Positions 33,634 to 42,919 are shown, counted from the first letter of the stretch. The stretch is 64,000 nt of DNA from Deinococcus hopiensis KR-140 (GCA_943327755.2 CALPYF020000014.1:1-64000); one strand, 5' to 3'. The notes: generated from the sequence alone by a model not told the origin. Program-made: numbers and translations.

Positions 33634-34629
33634 TCAGTACCCGTGGTGCTTGACGACGGCACCCTGGCCTTCCAGCCAGCGGGTGACGACGCCCACGGCG
33701 GCCTTCACGCCGGTCGTGATGATCGGACCGCCGAACTTGGCGAGGCGCACGAGGTGCGTGCCGTCCTCGCGGGCGGTGATACCGATCAATACCTCCTGGG
33801 TCAGTTCGCCCTCCACGACGTGCGCCAGGACGACCCAGCCGTCGCGGCGCAAGCCGGCGTACAGGTCGAGCAGGATGACCGTCCACGCGCCGCCCTCGTC
33901 GGCGTTGCGGCTGCCGGGGTTGCGTTCGGTCACCTTCTCGAAGGTCTGGGGGTTGAAGGTGTCGGGCAGGGTCAGGACGGCGTGGGGCACGGTGGTGGGG
34001 TCCTCCGGGTAGGGCGTGGTCGGCCCGTGCGGGACGGGCGTGTGGGCGGTGGGGATGAAGCGGGCGTGGTTGACGCCCAGGCCGAGGTCGCGCCACTTCA
34101 GGGCGTACTTGGTTTCCAGCGCGGCGGCGGGTGGGTCGGTGCGTTCGACACGCATGACGCCGCTGGCCTCGGCCTGTTCGCACGCGAACTCGAAGTACTC
34201 GTCGTGGTCGGTGGTCAGGAGGATCATCCCGCCGGGCTTCAGGCGGCTGGCCGCGAGCTGGAAGAACGGGACGCGCAGGAGGCGGTGGTCGGTGTGTCCG
34301 GCCTTGGGCCAGGGGTCGGGGAAGTTCACGACGATCAGGTCCAGCCCCGCGTGCGGGATGACGGACCGCACGAGGACGTCGGCGGGCATCTTCGTGAGGA
34401 TGGCGTTGTCCAGCCCCGCGTCCCGCAGGCGGCGGTGCGCCTTCAGCAGCGACACGCCGGAGAGTTCCACGCCCAGGTAGTTGGGCGCCTCGGGGAAGGT
34501 CGCGGCGTGGTGCGGCCAGAAGCGCCCGTCCCCGAAGCCGACCTCCAGCACCCAGGGACGGTCCGGGGTGTCCGGGTACAGGCGCGCGGCGCTGTCGGGG
34601 AACCGGAAGTCGCCGAGGCGGGCGATCAT
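33634..34629 (-). CDS. trmB: tRNA (guanine-N7-)-methyltransferase
   Basis: 331 aa, makes m7G46 in tRNA. EVGFGDGRFWPHHA is the SAM-binding motif, GVELSGVSLLKAHRR the acidic loop, and VVNFPDPWPKAGHTDHRLL the TrmB signature. About 100 residues longer than E. coli TrmB, with a C-terminal domain (from about 215) also known from Thermus/Deinococcus relatives. Its start overlaps the upstream flavoprotein stop by 4 nt. Confidence 0.94.
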   Translation of the reverse strand: MIARLGDFRFPDSAARLYPDTPDRPWVLEVGFGDGRFWPHHAATFPEAPNYLGVELSGVSLLKAHRRLRDAGLDNAILTKMPADVLVRSVIPHAGLDLIVVNFPDPWPKAGHTDHRLLRVPFFQLAASRLKPGGMILLTTDHDEYFEFACEQAEASGVMRVERTDPPAAALETKYALKWRDLGLGVNHARFIPTAHTPVPHGPTTPYPEDPTTVPHAVLTLPDTFNPQTFEKVTERNPGSRNADEGGAWTVILLDLYAGLRRDGWVVLAHVVEGELTQEVLIGITAREDGTHLVRLAKFGGPIITTGVKAAVGVVTRWLEGQGAVVKHHGY

Positions 34630-35381
34630 GCGCGCCCCCCGGCCAGGTCGGCCCGCAGGTCGTCGGCGAGGCGGGCCGCGTCACGCAGCACGCTGCCATA
34701 CGTGTGCTCGCCGGGCGTGCACTGCCCCAGCATCCGCACGCGCTCCAGGCGGTTCACGCGGAAACCGTCGAGTTCGCTGGGAGCGGGCGTCAGGAAGCGT
34801 ACGTCGTACGGCGGTTCGACGCCCTCGCCCTCGGCGCGGCGTTCCGCCCCGATCAGCCAGATGCCGCTGGCGGTCAGGTCGTCCGCGAGGAAGTCGTACG
34901 CGACCTCGCTGAGACGCCCGGCCTCGTCCATGGTGTCCCCGACGAGCAGGCGGCCCTTCAGGAACGCGCCGACAGCCAGCACGCCCAGCCGCGCGTGCAG
35001 TTTCGGCCCCTCCCAGGTGGACAGCACGATCTGGGTGTCCTCCTCGTCCAGCGCGGTGACGGTGCTCTGGAGGAGGTGAATGCCGCTCGTCTCCTCCACG
35101 CGGGCCTTCAGGTGGCGGTGGAAGGTCCAGCCGTCCGTGTCGGGGAGCAGCGCCGCGCGCACTTCCTCGAACAGACTGCCCTGTGGGAAGGTCACGCCCG
35201 CCGTGGTCGGCTGGTACAGGTTCCCCAGGTGATCGAGCGCCTGCGACACCAGCAGCACGTCCAGTCCGGCGCGGGCCAGACGCCACGCCAGCTCGGTGCC
35301 CGCCAAGCCGGCACCGACCACGGCCACGTCATACAGATGCCCCGGTTGCGGGCGACTTCTCGGAGAGGGCGAACCAAACAT
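34626..35381 (-). CDS. GidA-related FAD-dependent oxidoreductase
   Basis: 251 aa from the ATG at 35381. The Rossmann dinucleotide motif is DVAVVGAGLAGTELAWRLARAG, split here as VVGAGLAGTELAW near residue 20. LGNLYQPTTAG resembles the conserved GidA/MnmG segment. The protein is less than half of MnmG length and lacks its C-terminal tRNA-binding domain. Stand-alone GidA-related proteins are known from Thermus (TTHA1897). TACACT (35390-35395) lies 8 nt before the ATG. Coupling to trmB suggests a role in tRNA modification, which is unproven. Confidence 0.8.
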   Translation of the reverse strand: MFGSPSPRSRPQPGHLYDVAVVGAGLAGTELAWRLARAGLDVLLVSQALDHLGNLYQPTTAGVTFPQGSLFEEVRAALLPDTDGWTFHRHLKARVEETSGIHLLQSTVTALDEEDTQIVLSTWEGPKLHARLGVLAVGAFLKGRLLVGDTMDEAGRLSEVAYDFLADDLTASGIWLIGAERRAEGEGVEPPYDVRFLTPAPSELDGFRVNRLERVRMLGQCTPGEHTYGSVLRDAARLADDLRADLAGGRA

Positions 35382-35448
35382 CACCGGCCAGTGTACGGTT
35401 TCGGGGGAAGTCGAACGCGGAACGGCCGCACCCTTTACCCTGTCCCCC

Positions 35449-36360
35449 ATGTCCGACGACGCCCCATCGAACAGTGGCTTCGCGTTCCGGTCGCAGGTGC
35501 GCGCGGGCGGGGAGCGGGTGCTGGCGTTCCTGTCGCGTGAGTACCGGCACTCGGACGGGGCGACGTGGGCGGCGCGGCTGGCAGCGGGTGAGGTGGAGGT
35601 GCGGGGCGTGCCGGCGCGCGGGGACGAGGTGCTGCGCGCCGGGGACGTGGTCGTGTGGCACCGCCCGCCGTGGCGGGAGGAGGCGGTCCCGCTGGACTAC
35701 GCCGTGCTGCTGGAGGACGACGCCCTGGTGGCGGTCAGCAAGCCGTCGGGTCTGCCGACGCTGCCGGGCGCGGGGTTCCTGACGCACACGCTGCTGACGC
35801 AGGTGAGGTTGCGCTATCCGGGGGCCAGTCCGCTGCACCGGCTGGGGCGCGGCACGAGCGGCGCGGTACTGTTCGCCCGGACCGGGGCGGCGGGCGCGGC
35901 GCTGTCCCGCGCGTGGCGGGAACATGAGGTGGGGAAGGTGTACCGCGCGCTGGCCGTGGGCGAACCGGAGTGGGACGCGCTGGACATCCGCACGCCCATC
36001 GGGCCGGTGCCCCACCCGCGCCTGGGGACGGTGTTCGCCGCCAGTGCCGACGGGAAGGCGTCGCGCAGCGTGGCGACGGTGCGCGAACGCCGCGCCGGGC
36101 AGACGCTGCTGGACGTGGCCATCCACACCGGGCGGCCCCACCAGATCCGCATTCACCTCGCCGCGGCCGGGCACCCGCTGGTGGGCGACCCGCTGTACGG
36201 CCCGGGCGGCCGCCCACTGCCGGACCTGCCAGGACTGCCGGGCGACCTGGGGTACCGGCTGCACGCCTGGACGCTGCACTTCACGCACCCCGTCACCGGG
36301 CAGGCCGTGCGGGTGGAGGCCCCGCCGCCGGACGCGCTGCGGACCGCGCCGGAACGCTGA
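35449..36360 (+). CDS. RluA-like pseudouridine synthase homologue lacking the catalytic Asp
   Basis: 303 aa from the ATG at 35449 (TACCCT 7 nt upstream). An S4-like N-terminal domain (about 20-75) and an RluA catalytic fold are present: VSKPSGLPTLPGAG, the active-site motif SPLHRLGRGTSGAVLFART, and the C-terminal GRPHQIRIHLAAAGHPLVGDPLYG. In RluA enzymes the motif reads HRLDxxTSG and the Asp is the nucleophile or catalytic residue; here it is Gly. The DNA clearly encodes GGG at that codon. Either catalysis is altered or the protein only binds RNA. Confidence 0.88.
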   Translation: MSDDAPSNSGFAFRSQVRAGGERVLAFLSREYRHSDGATWAARLAAGEVEVRGVPARGDEVLRAGDVVVWHRPPWREEAVPLDYAVLLEDDALVAVSKPSGLPTLPGAGFLTHTLLTQVRLRYPGASPLHRLGRGTSGAVLFARTGAAGAALSRAWREHEVGKVYRALAVGEPEWDALDIRTPIGPVPHPRLGTVFAASADGKASRSVATVRERRAGQTLLDVAIHTGRPHQIRIHLAAAGHPLVGDPLYGPGGRPLPDLPGLPGDLGYRLHAWTLHFTHPVTGQAVRVEAPPPDALRTAPER

Positions 36361-36432
36361 ACCCGGTGCAGACGGCCGTGAAGGCCGCCCGCTGTCAGGC
36401 GCGGGAGACACCCGGCGGGGCATGATGGAGAC

Positions 36433-38703
36433 ATGCGCCCGCCCCCTGCCAACCGCCGCGCCGCCTGGCGCAGCGTCCTGCGGGGCAGCGTGCGCGGCGC
36501 GCCCGCGTGGCAGTACGCGCTGCTCAGTCTGACCCTGCTGTCGGCCGCGCTGAGCGCCGTCGTCATCCAGGACGTCGCCCGGCACCAGCGCAGCCTGCTG
36601 ATCCTGGCCGACACCCGCGCCGCCGCGTTCACCCTGAGCGCGGCGCACTGGCACGCCCGCATGCCGGTGCCGGCCGCGCCCCCGGAGCAGCGCGCCGCCC
36701 TGCGGGCCGAGGCGCAGGCCAGCCTGGACGACCTGCGCCGCCTGTCGGGGCAGCTGCGGCAGCTGAGCCGGCAGGATCTGCTGCTCACGCACCTGCACCC
36801 GCACGATCCCTGGAGTGGCGCGCTGGGCGCGCAAGTCGACGCGTACGCGGACGTGACGCAGCGGCTGCTGCCGCTGGCCGACCAGGGCGCGTGGGGCGCG
36901 GCGGCGCAGCTGGACGACGCGCAGGTCGAACCGGCCCTGCGGGCGCTGCGCGCGCAGCTGCGCGCGGCGCGCGACACCGAGATCCGCACCGTCGAGACCG
37001 GTCAGGACCTCACGCTCCTGCTGACCGCCCTGACGGCGCTGGGCGCCCTGGCCACCGCCGCGCTGCTCTCGGTGCGGCTGCAGCGCACGCTGGCGGAGGC
37101 GAGTGCGTGGCACGCGCAGGCGCAGCGGCAGCGGGAACGGGAGGAACGCGATCCACTGACGAACCTGTGGAACCGGCGTGGCCTGACCCGGCAGTTCACG
37201 CTGGCGCAGGCGGCCGGGCCGCTCAGCGTGGCCGTGGTGGATCTCAACCGGCTCAAGGCCATCAACGACCTGGGCGGGCACGGCGCCGGGGACGCGTACC
37301 TGACCCGGGTGGCCGACGCCCTGCGCGCCGCGCAGCCCGCCGGGGGCGCCACGGCCCGGCTGGGCGGCGACGAGTTCGCACTGCTGCTGCCGGGCCACAG
37401 CCCGGAGGAGACCGAGGCTCTCCTGGCGGGCGTGTCGGCGCAGCTGCACCTGCCCGGCGAGGCGCTGCCGCCCTTCGCGGTGGGGGTCGCGCCGGTTACG
37501 ACCGTCACGTCCCTGGACCGGGTGCTGGCCCTGGCCGACGCCGCCATGTACGAGCACAAGGAGCAGCAGCGCGCCCAGGTCACGGGGGATACCCGGCTGG
37601 GCGCCAGCGTGGACGAGTTCACCAGCCGCCTGGAGCAGCTCGCCACGCCGCAGGCGGTGCTGGAGGAGGGCCTGGGGCTGGCGCGGGACGTGCTGGGGTT
37701 CCACGCCAGCGCGTACCTGAGCCGCCAGGGGGCGGCAGACACCTTCACCCTGACGCACCTCGCGGGACAGGTGCCGCCGGGCCTGCGGGCCCTGCTGGGG
37801 CGTCCGTTCACGGGGCAGCGCGGCCTGACGGCCGAGGTGCTCGGGAGCAGCGAGGCCCGCTGGAGCAACGACTACCCGGCCGAGGCGCACGTCCTGACCG
37901 CCTGGCTGGACGCCGGTCTGAAGAGCGTGCTGATGGTTCCCGTCCGTTACGGCGGGCGGCTGATGGGGGTGATCAGCCTGCTGCACTTCGAGTGGCGCGT
38001 GATCACCCCGCAGGCGCGGCGCCTGACCGAGGCGCTCGCGTCCCGGCTGGGCCACACCTTCGAGCAGCAGGCGGCGCTCGAGCAGCTGCGCCACGCCGTG
38101 CAGGGCGGCCTGCTGGCGCTGGGCGCGGCGCTGGAGGAACGCGACCTGGAAACCGCCGGGCACACCGCGCGGGTCGTGGCGCTCTCCGAGCAGCTGGGCA
38201 CGCAGCTGGGCCTGAACGAGACGGCGCTGCACGCGCTGGAACAGGGCGCGTCCCTGCACGACATCGGGAAGCTGGCGATTCCCGACGCGATCCTCCTCAA
38301 GCCCGGCCCGCTCGACGAGCAGGAGTGGGTGGTCATGCAGCACCACGCGGCGCGCGGGCACGACATCGCCCACCGGCTCCAGGGGCTGCTACCGGCGACG
38401 CTGGACGTCATCCGGCACCACCACGAGCACTGGGACGGCAGCGGCTACCCGGACGGGCTGCGCGGCGAGCAGATTCCGCTGGCGGCGCGCATCTTCGCGG
38501 TGTGCGACGTGTACGACGCCCTGACCCATCCGCGCCCGTACAAGGAGGCGTGGCCGCACGAGCGGGCGGTCGCGGAGATCCGCGCGCGCCGGGGCACGCA
38601 CTTCGATCCCCGCGTGGCCGACGCGTTCCTGGCCCTGATCGAGGCGCGGCGGGCCGGGCCGCCTGTCACGCCCGGTCCGCCGCCCGGCGACGCGCATCCC
38701 TGA
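36433..38703 (+). CDS. GGDEF - GAF - HD-GYP c-di-GMP signalling protein
   Basis: 756 aa. TM1 lies at about 27-48 and TM2 at about 195-215, around a helical extracytoplasmic sensor. GGDEF domain about 230-380, with RLGGDEF intact. A GAF domain follows (about 395-555), then an HD-GYP phosphodiesterase (about 560-745) with HDIGK, HHEHWDGSGYPDGL and the second metal-site residues. It combines synthesis and breakdown of c-di-GMP in one chain. A degenerate GGDEF could act as GTP sensor, but here both sites look complete. Confidence 0.93.
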   Translation: MRPPPANRRAAWRSVLRGSVRGAPAWQYALLSLTLLSAALSAVVIQDVARHQRSLLILADTRAAAFTLSAAHWHARMPVPAAPPEQRAALRAEAQASLDDLRRLSGQLRQLSRQDLLLTHLHPHDPWSGALGAQVDAYADVTQRLLPLADQGAWGAAAQLDDAQVEPALRALRAQLRAARDTEIRTVETGQDLTLLLTALTALGALATAALLSVRLQRTLAEASAWHAQAQRQREREERDPLTNLWNRRGLTRQFTLAQAAGPLSVAVVDLNRLKAINDLGGHGAGDAYLTRVADALRAAQPAGGATARLGGDEFALLLPGHSPEETEALLAGVSAQLHLPGEALPPFAVGVAPVTTVTSLDRVLALADAAMYEHKEQQRAQVTGDTRLGASVDEFTSRLEQLATPQAVLEEGLGLARDVLGFHASAYLSRQGAADTFTLTHLAGQVPPGLRALLGRPFTGQRGLTAEVLGSSEARWSNDYPAEAHVLTAWLDAGLKSVLMVPVRYGGRLMGVISLLHFEWRVITPQARRLTEALASRLGHTFEQQAALEQLRHAVQGGLLALGAALEERDLETAGHTARVVALSEQLGTQLGLNETALHALEQGASLHDIGKLAIPDAILLKPGPLDEQEWVVMQHHAARGHDIAHRLQGLLPATLDVIRHHHEHWDGSGYPDGLRGEQIPLAARIFAVCDVYDALTHPRPYKEAWPHERAVAEIRARRGTHFDPRVADAFLALIEARRAGPPVTPGPPPGDAHP

Positions 38704-38732
38704 TGCCGCGCCCGGCGGTCAGGTGCAACGGC

Positions 38733-39317
38733 TCAGATCTCCTGCAGCGGCAGGGCCGCGAGCCATTCGGGCACCGCGTCCGGGGGGTAGGTGTCGAACA
38801 CCAGTCGGGTGAGGGACACCAGGGGGTAGCCCTGGAGGTCGCCGCCGTCGGCGCGGCGGTCCACGATGCACGCGATGCCCACGCAGCGGCCCCCGGCGGC
38901 CTCGGCGGCGCGCACGGCCTTCAGGACGCTCCCGCCGGTCGTGAGGACGTCCTCGACCGCGACGAAGGTCTCGCCGGGGGCGACGGTGAAGGCCTCGCGG
39001 ATCTTCATGCCGCCCTGTCCGTCCTTCTCGGCGAAGATCGCGCGGGTGCCGTAGTGCCGGGCGGTTTCGTACGCGAGGACGACGCCGCCCATGGCGGGCC
39101 CGATGACGAGTTGCGCGTCGATGCCCGCGCCGCGCAGCGCCCCGGCCAGCGCGCGGCCGATCTGCTCGGTGTACTGCGGGTGCTGGAGGACGGTGGTGCT
39201 CTGCAGGAACTTGGGGCTGTGGCGGCCCGAGGCAAGCAGGAAGTGCCCCTCGTGGTACGCGCCGGCCTGACGGTACAGGTCGAGGATGTCGAGGCTGGCG
39301 GGGTCAGCGTGGGTCAT
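38733..39317 (-). CDS. pyrE: Orotate phosphoribosyltransferase
   Basis: 194 aa from the ATG at 39317. Pyrimidine biosynthesis: orotate + PRPP to OMP. LLASGRHSPKFLQ at 27-39, GPAMGGVVLAYETAR near 74, and the PRPP-binding motif FVAVEDVLTTGGSVLKAV near 121 are characteristic. GATACT with an upstream TG (extended -10) lies 6 nt before the ATG. The long open frame upstream is not pyrE-like. Confidence 0.94.
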   Translation of the reverse strand: MTHADPASLDILDLYRQAGAYHEGHFLLASGRHSPKFLQSTTVLQHPQYTEQIGRALAGALRGAGIDAQLVIGPAMGGVVLAYETARHYGTRAIFAEKDGQGGMKIREAFTVAPGETFVAVEDVLTTGGSVLKAVRAAEAAGGRCVGIACIVDRRADGGDLQGYPLVSLTRLVFDTYPPDAVPEWLAALPLQEI

Positions 39318-39364
39318 GGTGTCAGTATCCCATTCTTCGCGCGCGGGTCCGGGCATCATGGCGC

Positions 39365-39568
39365 ATGGACACCGTGACCTTCCCGGGAGGCGTGAAGCTG
39401 GGCGCGCGCCGCCGCCTGCTCGGCATTCCGCTGGCGCAGCTGGCGCGGGACGCCCATCTGCAGCCCGAGCTGCTGCGCCGCCTGGAGGCCGGGGAGTTCG
39501 ATCCGCGCAGTCTGCACCGGCTGGCGCGGCAGGTGCTCTCGCACGCGCTGGACACCACCCTGGACTGA
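39365..39568 (+). CDS. Small XRE-like helix-turn-helix protein
   Basis: 67 aa. Residues 12-55 (LGARRRLLGIPLAQLARDAHLQ...LLRRLEAGEFDPRSLHRLARQV) fit a five-helix XRE/Cro HTH with little else. Divergent from pyrE by 47 bp. Such mini-regulators often control a neighbour, but no clear operator was seen. The start is the first ATG; a weak CATCAT lies 5 nt upstream. Confidence 0.6.
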   Translation: MDTVTFPGGVKLGARRRLLGIPLAQLARDAHLQPELLRRLEAGEFDPRSLHRLARQVLSHALDTTLD

Positions 39569-39747
39569 CGCGCCGGCCGGCCTGCTCCAGGCGTAAGCCG
39601 GGTGGCCGATTCGCGCGGCGCGCCCCGCGCGGCATGCTGCGAGCCGCAGGGGGAACCCTCACCGACCGGGCCGGACCGGCGGGGCACACTGCGCCTCAGG
39701 AGCTCCCGGCCTCCGCCCTCTCTCCCACCTCCCGGAGGTCCCCCCGC

Positions 39748-40503
39748 GTGAATCAGGCGTTCGTGGATGCCAGCTGGCAGGAACAGACCGGTCCCGACGG
39801 CCTTGCGCGCGGCGTGGGCGGCTGGGGACTGGTGCTGCTGCGCCCCGGCACGCTCCCGGCGCGCTTCCAGGGGCAGCTGCACGCACCGGACAACAACGCC
39901 GCCGAGGTGCGCGCCGTGCTGGAGGCCGTGCGGGCCGCCCCTGCCGGGGAGCCGCTGACGGTGCACACCGACAATCAGGCGGTGATCGCCTCGGTCGGGC
40001 GGGGGCGCGGACCGGCGCTGCTGGACGAGGACGCCCGCGAGGTGCAGGCCGAGGCCCTGGCGCGCGGGGTGACCCTGCGGGTGGTGTACGCCCCCCGCAC
40101 CCGCCGGCACATGCAGAACGCGCATGACCTCGCCAACGACGCCCGGCGCGGCACCGGCAGCGTCGGGCTGCTGAACACGCGCTCCGACGTGCTGATCGAG
40201 CAGCGCCCCGCCCAGCCCGAGGCGCGCGTCAGCCTGCGCCGCCCCGGCGAGCGCGTCACGGCGCACGTGCCACTGGACCTGACCTCCGAGGTGCCGCCCA
40301 GCGCCCAGGCCCTGCTGGCTGCCGTGGGGCTGGCCCTGCCGGGCGAGGTGCTGCTCGTGCGGCGCGCCAGCCGCGTCGCGCAGGCGCTGTGGCAGCGCCC
40401 CGAGCGCGCCCTGCGGCCCGCCGCGCAGGCCCAGCTGCACCACGCCCGGCGCGCCGCGGACGAGAGCGGCGTGCAGGTCGAGTTTCTCGGGACCGGCTCC
40501 TGA
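39748..40503 (+). CDS. RNase H-like domain protein
   Basis: 251 aa from a GTG with GGAGG about 12 nt upstream. The N-terminal 140 residues follow the RNase HI fold with the acidic set in order: Asp in AFVDASW, Glu in NNAAEVRAVLEAV, Asp in VHTDNQAVI and Asp in AHDLANDARR. All four look intact, so RNA:DNA hybrid cleavage is likely. The C-terminal 110 residues are Arg/Leu-rich and not recognised. The frame is open far upstream, but those residues are not protein-like. Confidence 0.8.
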   Translation: MNQAFVDASWQEQTGPDGLARGVGGWGLVLLRPGTLPARFQGQLHAPDNNAAEVRAVLEAVRAAPAGEPLTVHTDNQAVIASVGRGRGPALLDEDAREVQAEALARGVTLRVVYAPRTRRHMQNAHDLANDARRGTGSVGLLNTRSDVLIEQRPAQPEARVSLRRPGERVTAHVPLDLTSEVPPSAQALLAAVGLALPGEVLLVRRASRVAQALWQRPERALRPAAQAQLHHARRAADESGVQVEFLGTGS

Positions 40504-40531
40504 CCGGCCCCTCCCACGCCCGGAAGCCGGG

Positions 40532-42433
40532 TCAGGACGCGGCGGCGCCCACCGACCTGAAGTCGTCCCAGCGGCCCAGCAGCGCCCGCCACTCCTGCTC
40601 CGTCAGGGGATGGGACAGCCCGTGCCCCTGCCCGAGGGGGCAGTTCAGGTCCCGCAGCGTCGCGAGCTGCGCCTCGTGCTCGATGCCCTCGGCGGTCAGG
40701 TCCAGCGGCAGGTGCCGGGTCAGGCCCAGCACGGCCTCCAGCAGCGCCCGCGCGAAGTCGCCCCCCGGGCCACCCGGCAGGTCCTGGATGCAGGACCGGT
40801 CGAGTTTCACGCCCGTGATGGGCAGGGCCCGCAGGCGCGACAGGTTCGAGTACCCCGAGCCGAAATCGTCGATGCTCAGGCCCACGCCCAGGGCGCGCAG
40901 CTCCCGCAGGGTGCGCGCGGCGCGCTCATCCTCGTACAGTGCGGCGGTCTCCGTGAGTTCCAGTTCCAGCTGACTGGCGGGCAGCCCCGTGTCGTGCAGG
41001 GCGCTCTGCACGACCTGCGGGAACTCGGCCTGCAGGAGCTGCACGGCGCTGACGTTCACGCTGACGGTCGCGCCGCCCCAGTGCCGCGCCGACCGGCAGG
41101 CCTCGCGCAGCACCCACGCGCCGATCGGGGCGATCAGCCCCACCCGCTCGGCCACCGGGATGAACTCCCCGGGCGAGACGGCGCCCAGCTGCGGGTGCGT
41201 CCAGCGCAGCAGCGCCTCGGCCTTGACGGGCTTCAGGTCCCGCAGGCGGAACACCGGCTGGAAGCGCAGCGTCAGCTCCTGCCGGGTCAGGGCGAGGCTC
41301 AGGTCGCGGGCCAGCACCTGGAAGCGCTCGGTGGCGGCGTCCTGCTGCGGCTGGTAGCGGCGCACCTGCCGCCGCCCCGCGCACTTCACGGCGGACATGG
41401 CGCTGTCGGCGTGCCGCAGCAGCTCCTCGGGTTCGGTGGCGTCCTCGGGGTAGACACTCAGGCCGATGCTGAGGGTGATGTCCATGCCCACCTGCAGGCT
41501 GGGCCGCGTGGGGACGTGCGTCAGCAGCCGCCGCGCCTCCCACTGCGCGGCGTGGTCGTCCGCGCCGGGCAGCAGCAGCACGAACTCGTCGCCGCTGAGG
41601 CGGTACACGCCGCTGCCGGCCGGGGCCAGCCGCTGAAGTTCCTGCGCCACGCCCCGCAGCAGTTCGTCACCGGCCGCGTGTCCCAGCGTGTCATTCACGA
41701 CCTTGAAGGCGTCCACGTCCACGACGAGCAGCGCGAACGGCTCGCCCCGCACCGTGAGTTCCCGCAGGTGTTCGTTCAGGCGCACGCGGCCCGGCAGGCC
41801 GGTCAGCAGGTCGGTGTACACCAGTTCCCGCAGGACGCTCTGCTCTCCCCGCGCGCGGCCCAGCAGGTCACTGCGCCGCAGGAAGTACGACGCGCCGTAC
41901 AGGCTGACCAGCGCCGCCAGATTGATCTGGATCAGGGCGCGCAGGGCGTCGACGTTCAGCGCCGCGCCGCCCAGGACGGGCCGCAGCACCACGAGCACGC
42001 TGGAGGCGAGCACGCCCGCCATCATCCAGTTCAGGACGCGCCGCACCGGGCGCGACAGGTCGGTCAGCATCGTCCAGGTGATGACGGCGGGCAACCACAC
42101 CAGGGTCTCGAGCAGCTCGGGCAGCAGGAACTGCGGTTCGAGCAGCAGCGCGATCAGCAGCAGTTTCACGTTCAGGAAGACCGCGCTGCCGGCCGTGAGC
42201 AGCGTCGTCACCTGCCGCAGCGGCCTCCAGCGGTACCGGGTGGCCAGCCAGCTGAGCACCAACACGCTGCTCATGGCGAGGTACAGCCACGGGTCGATCA
42301 GCCGGTCCCAGGTGTCCCCCCGGCCCAGGAGCAGCGCGAGCACCACGGACCCCTGCACGGCCGGCAGCCCCCACAGCAGCATGCGGCGCCAGGTGGTCAG
42401 CAGGTCATGGTGGTCTGCGGCTCCCTCTCCCAT
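40532..42433 (-). CDS. Membrane GGDEF-EAL protein
   Basis: 633 aa from the ATG at 42433, chosen because TACTCT lies 8 nt before it; an ATG at 42472 would add 13 residues. Five or six TM helices (to about 190) are followed by a GGDEF domain (about 205-365) with RLSGDEF, a variant first Gly. An EAL domain (about 375-625) shows KAEALLRW, LTETAAL, IDDFGSGYSNL, KLDRS and AEGIE. EAL metal residues look present, so phosphodiesterase activity is likely; cyclase activity is less sure. Confidence 0.92.
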   Translation of the reverse strand: MGEGAADHHDLLTTWRRMLLWGLPAVQGSVVLALLLGRGDTWDRLIDPWLYLAMSSVLVLSWLATRYRWRPLRQVTTLLTAGSAVFLNVKLLLIALLLEPQFLLPELLETLVWLPAVITWTMLTDLSRPVRRVLNWMMAGVLASSVLVVLRPVLGGAALNVDALRALIQINLAALVSLYGASYFLRRSDLLGRARGEQSVLRELVYTDLLTGLPGRVRLNEHLRELTVRGEPFALLVVDVDAFKVVNDTLGHAAGDELLRGVAQELQRLAPAGSGVYRLSGDEFVLLLPGADDHAAQWEARRLLTHVPTRPSLQVGMDITLSIGLSVYPEDATEPEELLRHADSAMSAVKCAGRRQVRRYQPQQDAATERFQVLARDLSLALTRQELTLRFQPVFRLRDLKPVKAEALLRWTHPQLGAVSPGEFIPVAERVGLIAPIGAWVLREACRSARHWGGATVSVNVSAVQLLQAEFPQVVQSALHDTGLPASQLELELTETAALYEDERAARTLRELRALGVGLSIDDFGSGYSNLSRLRALPITGVKLDRSCIQDLPGGPGGDFARALLEAVLGLTRHLPLDLTAEGIEHEAQLATLRDLNCPLGQGHGLSHPLTEQEWRALLGRWDDFRSVGAAAS

Positions 42434-42601
42434 CTCTGGCCAGAGTAGGAAGCAGTTCCACACAGAATTCATACTGCCCGGTCCGTCCGGAAGACCCGCT
42501 GGGCACGGTGAAATCCGTCCACGCCATCCTGAACGCGAAAAACCTCACACGTCGCCCCTGAACGGGGGGCGGCGCTATCCTGCCCTCCGGAGGTTCACCC
42601 C

Positions 42602-42895
42602 GTGTTCAACCTGTTCCGCAAAGCGCCCGCCAATCCGAACGTGAAACAGGACGACCCGCAGACGTACCGCGTGCGCGTCCGCACCCGCCCCCACGGAGAG
42701 GTCGTGGAGTTCCGCTTCACCAAGGGCGCGCACATCGGCGTCGACGACGACGGCACGTACCTCTTCCGCAAACCGGTCGTGAGCCCGCAGCACTTCGACC
42801 GGGGTGAACTGCTCGTGCGCTTTGACCGCAGTTACCGGGTCACGGCGACCGAGGGCGAGAACGTGGAGTTCATCCCGGTCGGCGACTGGGAGTAG
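42602..42895 (+). CDS. Small conserved-looking protein of unknown function
   Basis: 97 aa from a GTG with GGAGGTT about 8 nt upstream. It opens MFNLFRKAPANPNVKQDD, then a beta-rich stretch alternating charged and hydrophobic residues (YRVRVRTRPHGEVVEFRF, GTYLFRKPVVSP, GENVEFIPVGDWE). No TM or signal. TATCCT about 24 nt before the GTG could be the -10. Not recognised. Confidence 0.7.
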   Translation: MFNLFRKAPANPNVKQDDPQTYRVRVRTRPHGEVVEFRFTKGAHIGVDDDGTYLFRKPVVSPQHFDRGELLVRFDRSYRVTATEGENVEFIPVGDWE

Positions 42896-42899
42896 GGAT

Positions 42900-42919
42900 G
42901 CGGGGCCGGGGCGCCCCGC
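42900..42919. terminator. Compact terminator between convergent genes
   Basis: GCGGGGC (42900-42906) and GCCCCGC (42913-42919) form a perfect 7-bp stem with a 6-nt loop, filling the 24-bp gap. Confidence 0.6.

Noticed and set aside
35329..38373. A 1014-codon antisense frame across the RluA-like and GGDEF-HD-GYP genes
   Set aside because: It spans two well-supported genes and encodes Arg/Gln/Pro-rich sequence without domains; bias artefact.
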